DNA from: Heracleum sosnowskyi
Taxonomy: Eukaryota > Streptophyta > Magnoliopsida > Apiales > Apiaceae
Direction: 5' to 3'
Length of the DNA: 64,000 nt
Assembly: GCA_030848705.1 (NCBI GenBank)
Contig: JAUIZM010000025.1
Coordinates: 1,550,001-1,614,000 of the forward strand
Positions 50,073-61,718 of this stretch are shown here, one piece after another (the first letter of the stretch is position 1; each line of letters begins with the position of its first letter). The notes below the pieces were generated by a model. That model did no database searches. It was not told the origin of the DNA and worked only from the letters and a program-made list of their open reading frames with translations. The translations under genes and the position numbers were made by a program.

Positions 50073-53000
50073 AACGGCCCGCTTCAATTTTTCCCCATTT
50101 TCCTTGTATAGCTCCCTTTAGAGGTAAACGTAATCGGGCGTCTCCGGGTATCTGCTCCGATTCAGGCACAGACAGCCCCAAATGAACTTTTCTGCAATTC
50201 TATAAACCCATTGGGTCAAACTACGAGAAACTATCCACAAAATGACCCGGTTCAATTTTTCTCCATTTTCCTTGTATAGCTCCCTTTAGAGGTAAACGTA
50301 ATCGGGCGTCTCTTGGTATCTGCTCCGATTCAGGCACAGACAGCCCCAAATGAACTTTTCTGCAATTCTATCAACCCATTGGGTCAAACTACCAGAAAAT
50401 ATCCACAAAATGACCCGGTTCAATTTTTCTCCATTTTCCTTGAATAGCTCCCTTTAGAAGTAAACGTAATCGAGTGTCTCCTGGTATCTGCTCCGATTCA
50501 GGCACGGACAGCCGCAAATGAAGTTTTATGCAACTCTATAAACCCATAGGGTCAAACTATGAGAAAATATCTTCAAAATGGCCCGCTTCAATTTTCCCCC
50601 ATTTTCCTTGTATAGCTCCCTTTAGAGGTAAACGTAATCGGGCGTCTCCTGGTATCTGCTCCGATTCAGGCACAGACAGTCCCAAAATAACTTTTCTGCA
50701 ATTTTATAAACCCATTGGGTCAAACTACGAGAAAATATCCACAAAATGACCCGGTTCAATTTTTCTCCATTTTCCTTGAATAGCTCCCTTTAGAAGTAAA
50801 CGTAATCGAGCGTCTCCTGGTATCTGCTCCGATTCAGGCACGGACAGCCGCAAATGAAGTTTTCTGCAACTCTATAAACCCATAGGGTCAAACTACGAGG
50901 AAATATCTACAAAACGGCCCGCTTCAATTTTTCCCCATTTTCCTTGTATAGCTCCCTTTATAGGTAAACGTAATCGGGCGTCTCCTGGTATCTGCTCCGA
51001 TTCAGGCACGGACAGCCCCAAATGAACTTTTCTGCAATTCTATAAACCCATAGGGTCACACTATGAGAAAATATCCACAAACCGGCCCGCTTCAATTTTT
51101 CTCCATTTTCCTTGTATAGCTCCCTTTAGAAGTAAACGTAATCGGGCGTCTCCTGGTATCTGCTCCGATTCAGGCACGGATAGCCGCAAATGAAGTCTTC
51201 TGCAACTCTATAAACCCATAGGGTCAAACTACGAGAAAATATCCACAAACCGGCCCGCTTCAATTTTTCCCCATTTTTCTTGTATAGCTCCCTTTAGAAG
51301 TAAACGTAATCGGGCGTGTCCTGGTATCTGCTCCGATTCAGGCACGGACAGCCGCAAATGAAGTTTTCTGCAACTCTATAAACCCATAGGGTCAAACTAC
51401 GAGAAAATATCTACGAAACGGCCCGCCTCAATTTTTCCCCATTTTCCTTGTATAGCTCCCTTTAGAGGTAAACGTAATAGGGCGTCTCCTGGTATCTGCT
51501 CTGATTCAGGCACAGACAGCCCCAAATTAACTTTTCTACAATTCTATAAACCCATAGGGTCACACTACGAGAAAATATCCACAAATCGGCCCGCTTCAAT
51601 TTTTCTCTATTTTCCTTGTATAGCTTACTTTAGAGGTAAACGTAATCGGGCGTCTCCTCGTATCTGCTCCGATTCAGGCACGGACAGCCGCAAATGAAGT
51701 TTTCTACAACTCTATAAACCCATAGGGTCAAACTACGAGAAAATATCTACAAAATGGCCCGCTTCAATTTTTCCCCATTTTCCTTGTATAGCTCCCTTTA
51801 GAGGTAAACGTAATCGGGCGTCTCCTGGTATCTGCTCCGATTCAGGCACAGACAGCCCCAAATGAACTTTTCTGCAATTCTATAAACCCATAGGGTCACA
51901 CTACGAGAAAATATCCACAAACCGGCCCGCTTCAATTTTTCTCCATTTTCCTTGTATAGCTCCCTTTAGAAGTAAACGTAATCGGGCGTCTCCTAGTATC
52001 TGCTCCAATTCAGGCACGGACAGCCGCAAATGAAGTTTTCTGCAACTCTATAAACCCATAGGGTCAAACTACGAGAAAAAATCTACAAAACGGCCCGATT
52101 CAATTTTCCCCCCATTTTCCTTGTATAGCTCCCTTTAGAGGTAAACGTAATCGAGCGTCTCCTGGTATCTGCTCCGATTCAGGCACAGACAGTCCCAAAT
52201 GAACTTTTCTGCAATTCTATAAACCCATTGGATCAAACTACGAGAAAATATCCACAAAATGACCCGGTTTAATTTTTCTCCATTTTCCTTGAATAGCTCC
52301 CTTTAGAAGTAAACGTAATCGGGCGTCTCCTGGTATCTGCTCCGATTCAGGCACGGACAGTCGCAAATGAAGTTTTCTGCAACTCTATAAACCCATAGGG
52401 TCACACTATGAGAAAATATCCACAAACCGGCCCGCTTCAATTTTTCTCCATTTTCCTTGAATAGCTCCCTTTAGAAGTAAACGTAATCGGGCGTCTCCTG
52501 GTATCTGCTCCGATTCAGGCACGGACAGCCCCAAATGAACTTTTCTGCAATTCTATAAACCCATAGGGTCACACTATGAGAAAATATCCACAAACCGGCC
52601 CGCTTCAATTTTTCTCCATTTTCCTTGTATAGCTCCCTTTAGAAGTAAACGTAATCGGGCGTCTCCTGGTATCTGCTCCGATTCAGGCACGGATAGCCGT
52701 AAATGAAGTCTTCTGAAACTCTATAAACCCATAGGGTCAAACTACGAGAAAATATCTACAAAAGGGCCCGCTTCAATTTTTCCCCATTTTTCTTGTATAG
52801 CTCCCTTTAGAAGTAAACGTAATCGGGTGTGTCCTGGTATCTGCTCCGATTCAGGCACTGACAACCGCAAATGAAGTTTTCTGCAACTCTATAAACCCAT
52901 AGGATCAAACTACGAGAAAATATCTACGAAACGGCCCGCGTCAATTTTTCCCCATTTTCCTTGTATAGCTCCCTTTAGAGGTAAACGTAATAGGGCGCCT

Positions 53001-53598
53001 CCTGGTATCTGCTCCGATTCAGGCACAGACAGCCCCAAATGAACTTTTCTACAATTCTATAAACCCATAGGGTCACACTACAAGAAAATATCCACAAACC
53101 GGCCCGCTTCAATTTTTCTCTATTTTCCTTGTATAGCTTCCTTTAGAGGTAAACGTAATCGGGCGTCTCCTCGTATCTGCTCCGATTCAGGCAGGGACAG
53201 CCGCAAATGAAGTTTTCTACAACTCTATAAACCCATAGGGTCAAACTACGAGAAAATATCTACAAAATGGCCCGCTTCAATTTTTCCCCATTTTCCTTGT
53301 ATAGCTCCCTTTAGAGGTAAACGTAATCGGGCGTCTCCTGGTATCTGCTCCGATTCAGGCACGGACAGCCCCAAATGAACTTTTCTGCAATTCTATAAAC
53401 CCATAGGGTCACACTACGAGAAAATATCCACAAACCGGCCCACTTCAATTTTTCTCCATTTTCCTTGTATAGCTCCCTTTAGAAGTAAACGTAATCGGGC
53501 GTCTCCTAGTATCTGCTCCGATTCAGGCACAGACAGTCCCAAATGAACTTTTCTGCAATTCTATAAACCCATTGGGTCAAACTACGAGAAAATATCCA
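50042..53598 (+). repeat. 29-monomer HOR, 4872 bp spacing (copy 2, cut by the inversion)
   Basis: This is the second copy of the unit at 45170-48726. Private differences include CACAAATCGGCCC near 51583, TAGCTTACTTTAG near 51621, a longer C run in TTTTCCCCCCATTTTCC near 52103, and GGGCGCCTCC near 52993. It is interrupted at 53598, inside a type C monomer, by the switch in array orientation, so the missing remainder was lost or lies elsewhere. Confidence 0.83.
50073..50912 (+). repeat. 5-monomer duplication, 840 bp (copy 2)
   Basis: This nearly identical tandem copy has private changes GAAACTATCC near 50227, CTACCAGAAAAT near 50388 and CTCTTGGTATC near 50311. The two copies give identical chance 73-codon plus-strand reading frames (49688-49909 and 50528-50749). 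These are not considered genes. Confidence 0.87.
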
Positions 53599-53651
53599 AG
53601 GAAAATGGAGAAAAATTGAAGCGGGCCGGTTTGTGGATATTTTCTCGTAGT
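53581..53651. other. Orientation switch (inversion junction) with foldback
   Basis: The forward type C monomer that starts at 53535 stops after TATCCA at 53598, 64 bp into the monomer. The sequence continues as AGGAAAATGG, which belongs to the opposite strand of the monomer. The shared CA (53597-53598) fits both sides, giving 2 bp of microhomology. The 18 bp at 53581-53598 are perfectly complementary to 53634-53651, leaving a 35 bp spacer, and the arms then extend as two diverged inverted arrays. Both partial monomers meet cleanly with no filler. Confidence 0.93.
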
Positions 53652-54577
53652 GCGACCCTATGGGTTTATAGAATTGCAGAAAAGTTCATTTGGGGCTGTC
53701 CGTGCCTGAATCGGAGCAGATACCAGAAGACGCCCGATTACGTTTACCTCTAAAGGGAGCTATACAGGGAAAATGGGGGAAAATTTAAGCGGGCCGTTTT
53801 GTAGATATTTTATCGTAGTTTGACCCTATGGGTTTATAGAGTTGCAGAAAACTTCATTTGCGGCTGTCCGTGCCTGAATCAGAGCAGATACTAGGAGTCG
53901 CCCGATTACGTTTACCTCTAAAGGGAGCTATACAAGGAAAATGGGGAAAAATTGAAGCGGGCCGTTTTGTAGATATTTTCTCGTAGTTTGACCCTATGGG
54001 TTTATAGAGTTGCAGAAAAGTTCATTTGCGGCTGTCCGTGCCTGAATCGGAGCAGATACCAGGAGACGCCCGATTACGTTTACTTCTAAAGGGAGCTATA
54101 CAAGAAAAATGGGGAAAAATTGAAGCGGGCCCTTTTGTAGATATTATCTCGTAGTTTGACCCTATGGGTTTATAGAGTTGTAGAAAACTTCATTTGCGGC
54201 TGTCCGTGCCTGAATCGGAGCAGATACTAGGAGACGCCCGATTACGTTTACCTCTAAAGGGAGCTATACAAGGAAAATGGGTAAAAATTGAAGCGGGGCG
54301 TTTTGTTGATATTTTCTCGTAGTTTGACCCTATGGGTTTATAGAGTTGCAGAAAACTTCATTTGCGGCTGTCCGTGCCTGAATCGGAGGAGATACCAGGA
54401 GACGCCCGATTACGTTTACTTCTAAAGGGAGCTATACAAGAAAAATGGGGAAAATTGAAGCGGGCCCTTTTGTAGATATTTTCTCGTAGTCTGACCCTAT
54501 GGGTTTATAGAGTTGCAGAAAACTTCATTTGCGGCTGTCCGTGCCTGAATCGGAGCAGATACCAGGAGACGCCCGAT

Positions 54578-54676
54578 TACGTTGACTTCTAAAGGGAGCT
54601 ATACGATAAAAATGGAGAAAAATTGAAGCGGGCCGGTTTGTGGATATTTTCTCGTAGTGTGACCCTTTGGGTTTAT
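54578..54676 (-). repeat. Truncated monomer, 99 bp (1 of 4)
   Basis: The distance between successive TTACGTT landmarks is 99 bp, not 168. GGGTTTAT is joined directly to TACGTTTACCTC, removing about 69 bp that normally lie between GGGTTTATAGAG and CCCGATTACG. A short shared TTA/TTAC at the join suggests a microhomology deletion. Confidence 0.92.
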
Positions 54677-55380
54677 TACGTTTACCTCTAAAGGGAGCTA
54701 TACAAGGAAAATGGGGGAAAATTGAAGCGGGCCGTTTTGTAGATATTTTCTCGTAGTTTGACCCTATGGGTTTATAGAGTTGCAGAAAACTTCATTTGTG
54801 GCTGTCCGTGCCTGAATCGGAGCAGATACCAGGAGACGCCCGATTACGTTTACCTCTAAAGGGAGTTATACAAGAAAAATGGGGAAAAATTGAAGCGGGC
54901 CCTTTTGTAGATATTTTCTCGTAGTTTGACCCTATGGGTTTATAGAGTTGCAAAAAACTTCATTTGCGGCTATCCGTGCCTGAATCGGAGCAGATACCAG
55001 GAGACGCCCGATTACGTTTACCTCTAAAGGGAGCTATGCAAGGAAAATGGGTAAAAATTGAAGCGGGCCGTTTTGTTGATATTTTCTCGTAGTTTGACCC
55101 TATGGGTTTATAGAGTTGCAGAAAACTTCATTTGCGACTGTCCGTGCCTGAATCGGAGCAGATACTAGGAGATGCCCGATTACGTTTACTTCTAAAGGGA
55201 GCTATACAAGGAAAATGGGGAAAATTTGAAGCGGGCCGTTTTGTAGATATTTTCTCGTAGTTTGACCCTATGGGTTTATAGAGTTGCAGAAAACTTCATT
55301 TGCGGCTGTCCGTGCCTGAATCGGAGCAGATACCAGGAGACGCCCGATTTCGTTTACTTCTAAAGGGAACTATACAAGGA

Positions 55381-57340
55381 AAATGGAGAAAAATTGAAGC
55401 GGGCCGGTTTGTGGATATTTTCTCGTAGTGCGACCCTATATGTTTATAGAATTGCAGAAAAGTTCATTTGGGGATGTCCGTGCCTGAATCGGAGCAGATA
55501 CCAGAAGACGCCCGATTACGTTTACCTCTAAAGGGAGCTATACAAGGAAAATGGGGGAAAATTTAAGCGGGCCGTTTTGTAGATATTTTATCGTAGTTTG
55601 ACCCTATGGGTTTATAGAGTTGCAGAAAACTTCATTTGCGGCTGTCCGTGCCTGAATCAGAGCAGATACCGGGAGTCGCCCGATTACGTTTACCTCTAAA
55701 GGGAGCTATACAAGGAAAATGGGGAAAAATTGAAGCGGGTCGTTTTGTAGATATTTTCTCGTAGTTTGACCCTATGGGTTTATAGAGTTGCAGAAAAGTT
55801 CATTTGCGGCTGTCCGTGCCTGAATCGGAGCAGATACCAGGAGACGCCCGATTACGTTTACTTCTAAAGGGAGCTATACAAGAAAAATGGGGAAAAATTG
55901 AAGCGGGCCCTTTTGTAGATATTATCTCGTAGTTTGACCCTATGGGTTTATAGAGTTGTAGAAAACTTTATTTGCGGCTGTCCGTGCCTGAATCGGAGCA
56001 GATACTAGGAGACGCCCGATTACGTTTACCTCTAAAGGGAGCTATACAAGGAAAATGGGTAAAAATTGAAGCGGGGCGTTTTGTTGATATTTTCTCGTAG
56101 TTTGACCCTATGGGTTTATAGAGTTGCAGAAAACTTCATTTGCGGCTGTCCGTGCCTGAATCGGAGGAGATACCAGGAGACGCCCGATTACGTTTACTTC
56201 TAAAGGGAGCTATACAAGAAAAATGGGGAAAAATTGTAGCGGGCCCTTTTGTAGATATTTTCTCGTAGTCTGACCCTATGGGTTTATAGAGTTGCAGAAA
56301 ACTTCATTTGCGGCTGTCCGTGCCTGAATCGGAGCAGATACCAGGAGACGCCCGATTACGTTTACTTCTAAAGGGAGCTATACGATAAAAATGGAGAAAA
56401 ATTGAAGCGGGCCGGTTTGTGGATATTTTCTCGTAGTGTGACCCTTTGGGTTTATTACGTTTACCTCTAAAGGGAGCTATACAAGGAAAATGGGGGAAAA
56501 TTGAAGCGGGCCGTTTTGTAGATATTTTCTCGTAGTTTCACCCTATGGGTTTATAGAGTTGCAGAAAACTTCATTTGTGGCTGTCCGTGCCTGAATCGGA
56601 GCAGATACCAGGAGACGCCCAATTACGTTTACCTCTAAAGGGAGTTATACAAGAAAAATGGGGAAAAATTGAAGCGGGCCCTTTTGTAGATATTTTCTCG
56701 TAGTTTGACCCTATGGGTTTATAGAGTTGCAAAAAACTTCATTTGCGGCTATCCGTGCCTGAATCGGAGCAGATACGAGGAGACGCCCGATTACGTTTAC
56801 TTCTAAAGGGAGCTATACAAGGAAAATGGAGAAAAATTGAAGCGGGCCGGTTTGTGGATATTTTCTCGTAGTGTGACCCAATGGGTTTATAGAGTTGTAG
56901 AAAACCTCATTTGCGGCTGTCCGTGCCTGAATTGGAGCAGATACTAGGAGACGCCCGATTACGTTTACCTCTAAAGAAAGCTATACAAGGAAAATGGAGA
57001 AAAATTGAAGCGGGCCGGTTTGCGGATATTTTCTCATAGTGTGACCCTATGGGTTTATAGAATTGCAGAAAAGTTCATTTGGGGCTGTCTGTGCCTGAAT
57101 CGGAGCAGATACCAGGAGACGCCCGATTACGTTTACCTCTAAAGGGAGCTATACAAGGAAAATGGGGAAAAATTGACGCGGGCCGTTTTGTAGATATTTT
57201 CTCGTAGTTTGACCCTATGGGTTTATAGAGTTGCAGAAAACTTCATTTGCGGCTGTCCGTTCCTGAATCGGAGCAGATACTAGGAGACGCCCGATTACGT
57301 TTACTTCTAAAGGGAGCTATACAAGGAAAATAGAGAAGAA
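55381..57340 (-). repeat. Sub-block b of the inverted HOR (1960 bp)
   Basis: About the first 1.4 kb repeats 53602-54995 at an offset of 1779 bp, then it diverges after GCAGATACGAGG near 56770. It ends with the 13 bp duplication. Sub-block c (57341 to about 58863) equals this block minus about 435 bp, which is two full monomers plus the 99 bp truncated one. The three sub-blocks are therefore indel variants of one ancestral unit. Confidence 0.8.
56357..56455 (-). repeat. Truncated monomer, 99 bp (2 of 4)
   Basis: It has the same 69 bp deletion and join as the copy at 54578, 1779 bp downstream. It is identical at the junction, so it is a copy of the same event. Confidence 0.92.
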
Positions 57341-57350
57341 AAATGGAGAA
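57326..57350 (-). repeat. 13 bp local duplication inside a monomer (1 of 3)
   Basis: GAAAATAGAGAA is followed at once by GAAAAATGGAGAA, an imperfect tandem duplication. It lengthens this monomer to about 181 bp. The other copies are at 58851 and 62589. Confidence 0.88.
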
Positions 57351-58850
57351 AAATTGAAGCGGGCCGGTTTGTGGTTATTTTCTCGTAGTGCGACCCTATG
57401 GGTTTATAGAATTGCAGAAAAGTTCATTTGGGGCTGTCCGTGCCTGAATCGGAGCAAATACCAGAAGACGCCCGATTACGTTTACCTCTAAAGGGAGCTA
57501 TACAAGGAAAATGGGGGAAAATTTAAGCGGGCCGTTTTGTAGATATTTTATCGTAGTTTGACCCTATGGGTATATAGAGTTGCAGAAAACTTCATTTGCG
57601 GCTGTCCGTGCCTGAATCAGAGCAGATACCAGGAGTCGCCGGATTACGTTTACCTCTAAAGGGAGCTATACAAGGAAAATGGGGAAAAATTGAAGCGGGC
57701 CGTTTTGTAGATATTTTCTCGTAGTTTGACCCTATGGGTTTATAGAGTTGCAGAAAAGTTCATTTGCGGCTGTCCGTGCCTGAATCGGAGCAGATACCAG
57801 GAGACGCCCGATTACGTTTACTTCTAAAGGGAGCTATACAAGAAAAATGGGGAAAAATTGAAGCGGGCCCTTTTGTAGATATTATCTCGTAGTTTGACCC
57901 TATTGGTTTATAGAGTTGTAGAAAACTTCATTTGCGGCTGTCCGTGCCTGAATCGGAGCAGATACTAGGAGACGCCCGATTACGTTTACCTCTAAAGGGA
58001 GCTATACAAGGAAAATGGGTAAAAATTGAAGCGGGGCGTTTTGTTGATATTTTCTCGTAGTTTGACCCTATGGGTTTATAGAGTTGCAGAAAACTTCATT
58101 TGCGGCTGTCCGTGCCTGAATCGGAGGAGATACCAGGAGACGCCCGATTACGTTTACTTCTAAAGGGAGCTATACAAGAAAAATGGGGAAAAATTGAAGC
58201 GGGCCCTTTTGTAGATATTTTCTCGTAGTTTGACCCTATGGGTTTATAGAGTTGCAAAAAACTTCATTTGCGGCTATCCGTGCCTGAATCGGAGCAGATA
58301 CGAGGAGACGCCCGATTACGTTTACTTCTAAAGGGAGCTATACAAGGAAAATGGAGAAAAATTGAAGCGGGCCGGTTTGTGGATATTTTCTCGTAGTGTG
58401 ACCCAATGGGTTTATAGAGTTGTAGAAAACCTCATTTGCGGCTGTCCATGCCTGAATTGGAGCAGATACTAGGAGACGCCCGATTACGTTTACCTCTAAA
58501 GAAAGCTATACAAGGAAAATGGAGAAAAATTGAAGCGGGCCGGTTTGCGGATATTTTCTCATAGTGTGACCCTATGGGTTTATAGAATTGCAGAAAAGTT
58601 CATTTGGGGCTGTCTGTGCCTGAATCGGAGCAGATACCAGGAGACGCCCGATTACGTTTACCTCTAAAGGGAGCTATACAAGGAAAATGGGGAAAAATTG
58701 ACGCGGGCCGTTTTGTAGATATTTTCTCGTAGTTTGACCCTATGGGTTTATAGAGTTGCAGAAAACTTCATTTGCGGCTGTCCGTGCCTGAATCGGAGCA
58801 GATACTAGGAGACGCCCGATTACGTTTACTTCTAAAGGGAGCTATACAAG

Positions 58851-58874
58851 GAAAATAGAGAAGAAAAATGGAAA
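58851..58874 (-). repeat. 13 bp local duplication (2 of 3)
   Basis: It is as at 57326, 1525 bp downstream, but the second half has lost one base (ATGGAAAAAATTG against ATGGAGAAAAATTG). It lies at the boundary of the two 5263 bp copies. Confidence 0.87.
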
Positions 58875-59840
58875 AAATTGAAGCGGGCCGGTTTGTGGTT
58901 ATTTTCTCGTAGTGCGACCCTATGGGTTTATAGAATTGCAGAAAAGTTCATTTGGGGCTGTCCGTGCCTGAATCGGAGCAAATACCAGAAGACGCCCGAT
59001 TACGTTTACCTCTAAAGGGAGCTATACAAGGAAAATGGGGGAAAATTTAAGCGGGCCGTTTTGTAGATATTTTATCGTAGTTTGACCCTATGGGTATATA
59101 GAGTTGCAGAAAACTTCATTTGCGGCTGTCCGTGCCTGAATCAGAGCAGATACCAGGAGTCGCCGGATTACGTTTACCTCTAAAGGGAGCTATACAAGGA
59201 AAATGGGGAAAAATTGAAGCGGGCCGTTTTGTAGATATTTTCTCGTAGTTTGACCCTATGGGTTTATAGAGTTGCAGAAAAGTTCATTTTCGGCTGTCCG
59301 TGCCTGAATCGGAGCAGATACCAGGAGACGCCCGATTACGTTTACTTCTAAAGGGAGCTATACAAGAAAAATGGGGAAAAATTGAAGCGGGCCCTTTTGT
59401 AGATATTATCTCGTAGTTTGACCCTATGGGTTTATAGAGTTGTAGAAAACTTCATTTGCGGCTGTCCGTGCCTGAATCGGAGCAGATACTAGGAGACGCC
59501 CGATTACGTTTACCTCTAAAGGGAGCTATACAAGGAAAATGGGTAAAAATTGAAGCGGGGCGTTTTGTTGATATTTTCTCGTAGTTTGACCCTATGGGTT
59601 TATAGAGTTGCAGAAAACTTCATTTGCGGCTGTCCGTGCCTGAATCGGAGGAGATACCAGGAGACGCCCGATTACGTTTACTTCTAAAGGGAGCTATACA
59701 AGAAAAATGGGGAAAAATTGAAGCGGGCCCTTTTGTAGATATTTTCTCGTAGTCTGACCCTATGGGTTTATAGAGTTGCAGAAAACTTCATTTGCGGCTG
59801 TCCGTGCCTGAATCGGAGCAGATACCAAGAGACGCCCGAT

Positions 59841-59939
59841 TACGTTAACTTCTAAAGGGAGCTATACGATAAAAATGGAGAAAAATTGAAGCGGGCTGGT
59901 TTGTGGATATGTTCTCGTAGTGTGACCCTTTGGGTTTAT
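59841..59939 (-). repeat. Truncated monomer, 99 bp (3 of 4)
   Basis: This is the same deletion, 5263 bp after the copy at 54578. It carries private changes: TTACGTTAACTTC at the start and GCGGGCTGGTTTG inside. Confidence 0.92.
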
Positions 59940-61619
59940 TACGTTTACCTCTAAAGGGAGCTATACAAGGAAAATGGGGGAAAATTGAAGCGGGCCATTT
60001 TGTAGATATTTTCTCGTAGTTTAACCCTATGGGTTTATAGAGTTGCAGAAAACTTCATTTGTGGCTGTCCGTGCCTGAATCGGAGCAGATACCAGGAGAC
60101 GCCCGATTACGTTTACCTCTAAAGGGAGTTATACAAGAAAAATGGGGAAAAATTGAAGCGGGCCCTTTTGTAGATATTTTCCCGTAGTTTGACCCTATGG
60201 GTTTATAGAGTTGCAAAAAACTTCATTTGCGGCTATCCGTGCCTGAATCGGAGCAGATACCAGGAGACGCCCGATTACGTTTACCTCTAAAGGGAGCTAT
60301 ACAAGGAAAATGGGTAAAAATTGAAGCGGGCCGTTTTGTTGATATTTTCTCGTTGTTTGACCCTATGGGTTTATAGAGTTGCAGAAAACTTCATTTGCGG
60401 CTGTCCGTGCCTGAATCGGAGCAGATACAAGGAGATGCCCGATTACGTTTACTTCTAAAGGGAGCTATACAAGGAAAATGGGGAAAATTTGAAGCGGGCC
60501 GTTTTGTAGATATTTTCTCGTAGTTTGACCCTATGGGTTTATAGAGTTGCAGAAAACTTCATTTGCGGCTGTCCGTGCCTGAATCGGAGCAGATACCAGG
60601 AGACGCCCGATTTCGTTTACTTCTAAAGGGAACTATACAAGGAAAATGGAGAAAAATTGAAGCGGGCCGGTTTGTGGATATTTTCTCGTAGTGCGACCCT
60701 ATGGGTTTATAGAATTGCAGAAAAGTTCATTTGGGGATGTCCGTGCCTGAATCGGAGCAGATACCAGAAGACGCCCGATTACGTTTACCTCTAAAGGGAG
60801 CTATACAAGGAAAATGGGGGAAAATTTAAGCGGGCCATTTTGTAGATATTTTATCGTAGTTTGACCCTATGGGTTTATAGAGTTGCAGAAAACTTCATTT
60901 GCGGCTGTCCGTGCCTGAATCAGAGCAGATACCGGGAGTCGCCCGATTACGTTTACCTCTAAAGGGAGCTATACAAGGAAAATGGGGAAAAATTGAAGCG
61001 GGTCGTTTTGTAGATATTTTCTCGTAGTTTGACCCTATGGGTTTATAGAGTTGCAGAAAAGTTCATTTGCGGCTGTCCGTGCCTGAATCGGAGCAGATAC
61101 CAGGAGACGCCCGATTACGTTTACTTCTAAAGGGAGCTATACAAGAAAAATGGGGAAAAATTGAAGCGGGCCCTTTTGTAGATATTATCTCGTAGTTTGA
61201 CCCTATGGGTTTATAGAGTTGTAGAAAACTTTATTTGCGGCTGTCCGTGCCTGAATCGGAGCAGATACTAGGAGACGCCCGATTACGTTTACCTCTAAAG
61301 GGAGCTATACAAGGAAAATGGGTAAAAATTGAAGCGGGGCGTTTTGTTGATATTTTCTCGTAGTTTGACCCTATGGGTTTATAGAGTTGCAGAAAACTTC
61401 ATTTGCGGCTGTCCGTGCCTGAATCGGAGGAGATACCAGGAGACGCCCGATTACGTTTACTTCTAAAGGGAGCTATACAAGAAAAATGGGGAAAAATTGT
61501 AGCGGGCCCTTTTGTAGATATTTTCTCGTAGTCTGACCCTATGGGTTTATAGAGTTGCAGAAAACTTCATTTGCGGCTGTCCGTGCCTGAATCGGAGCAG
61601 ATACCAGGAGACGCCCGAT

Positions 61620-61718
61620 TACGTTTACTTCTAAAGGGAGCTATACGATAAAAATGGAGAAAAATTGAAGCGGGCCGGTTTGTGGATATTTTCTCGTAGT
61701 GTGACCCTTTGGGTTTAT
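61620..61718 (-). repeat. Truncated monomer, 99 bp (4 of 4)
   Basis: This is the same deletion, 5263 bp after the copy at 56357 and 1779 bp after the copy at 59841. Confidence 0.92.

Larger units (their letters stand above)
1..53598 (+). repeat. Forward satellite array, about 319 monomers of 167-168 bp
   Basis: The sequence is a continuous head-to-tail array. Taking the phase from AGCC(C/G)CAAATGAA to GGCACGGAC, the first monomers are 1-167, 168-335, 336-503 and 504-670, and the same landmarks recur throughout. Landmarks in order are ATAAACCCATAGGGT, GAGAAAATATC, CGGCCCGCTTCAATTTT, CCATTTTCCTTGTATAGCTCC, TAAACGTAATCGGGCGTCTCC and TCTGCTCCGATTCAGGCAC. The 167 bp copies lack one base, either in the T/C run before CCATTTTCC or in the variant CATAGGACCAAC. 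No non-satellite sequence interrupts the array. It is probably centromeric or pericentromeric, by monomer size and HOR structure, but the family is not recognised. Confidence 0.97.
53599..58861 (-). repeat. Inverted-domain HOR, 5263 bp (copy 1)
   Basis: Position x matches x+5263. Markers pair at this distance: GGGTTTATTACG at 54669/59932 and 56448/61711, AATAGAGAAGAAAAATGG at about 57331/62594, and GATTTCGTTTAC near 55346/60609. The unit is built from three related sub-blocks of about 1779, 1960 and 1525 bp, together about 30 full monomers and two truncated ones. The lengths fit 10 monomers plus 99 bp, then 11 monomers plus 99 and 13 bp, then 9 monomers plus 13 bp. Confidence 0.9.
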
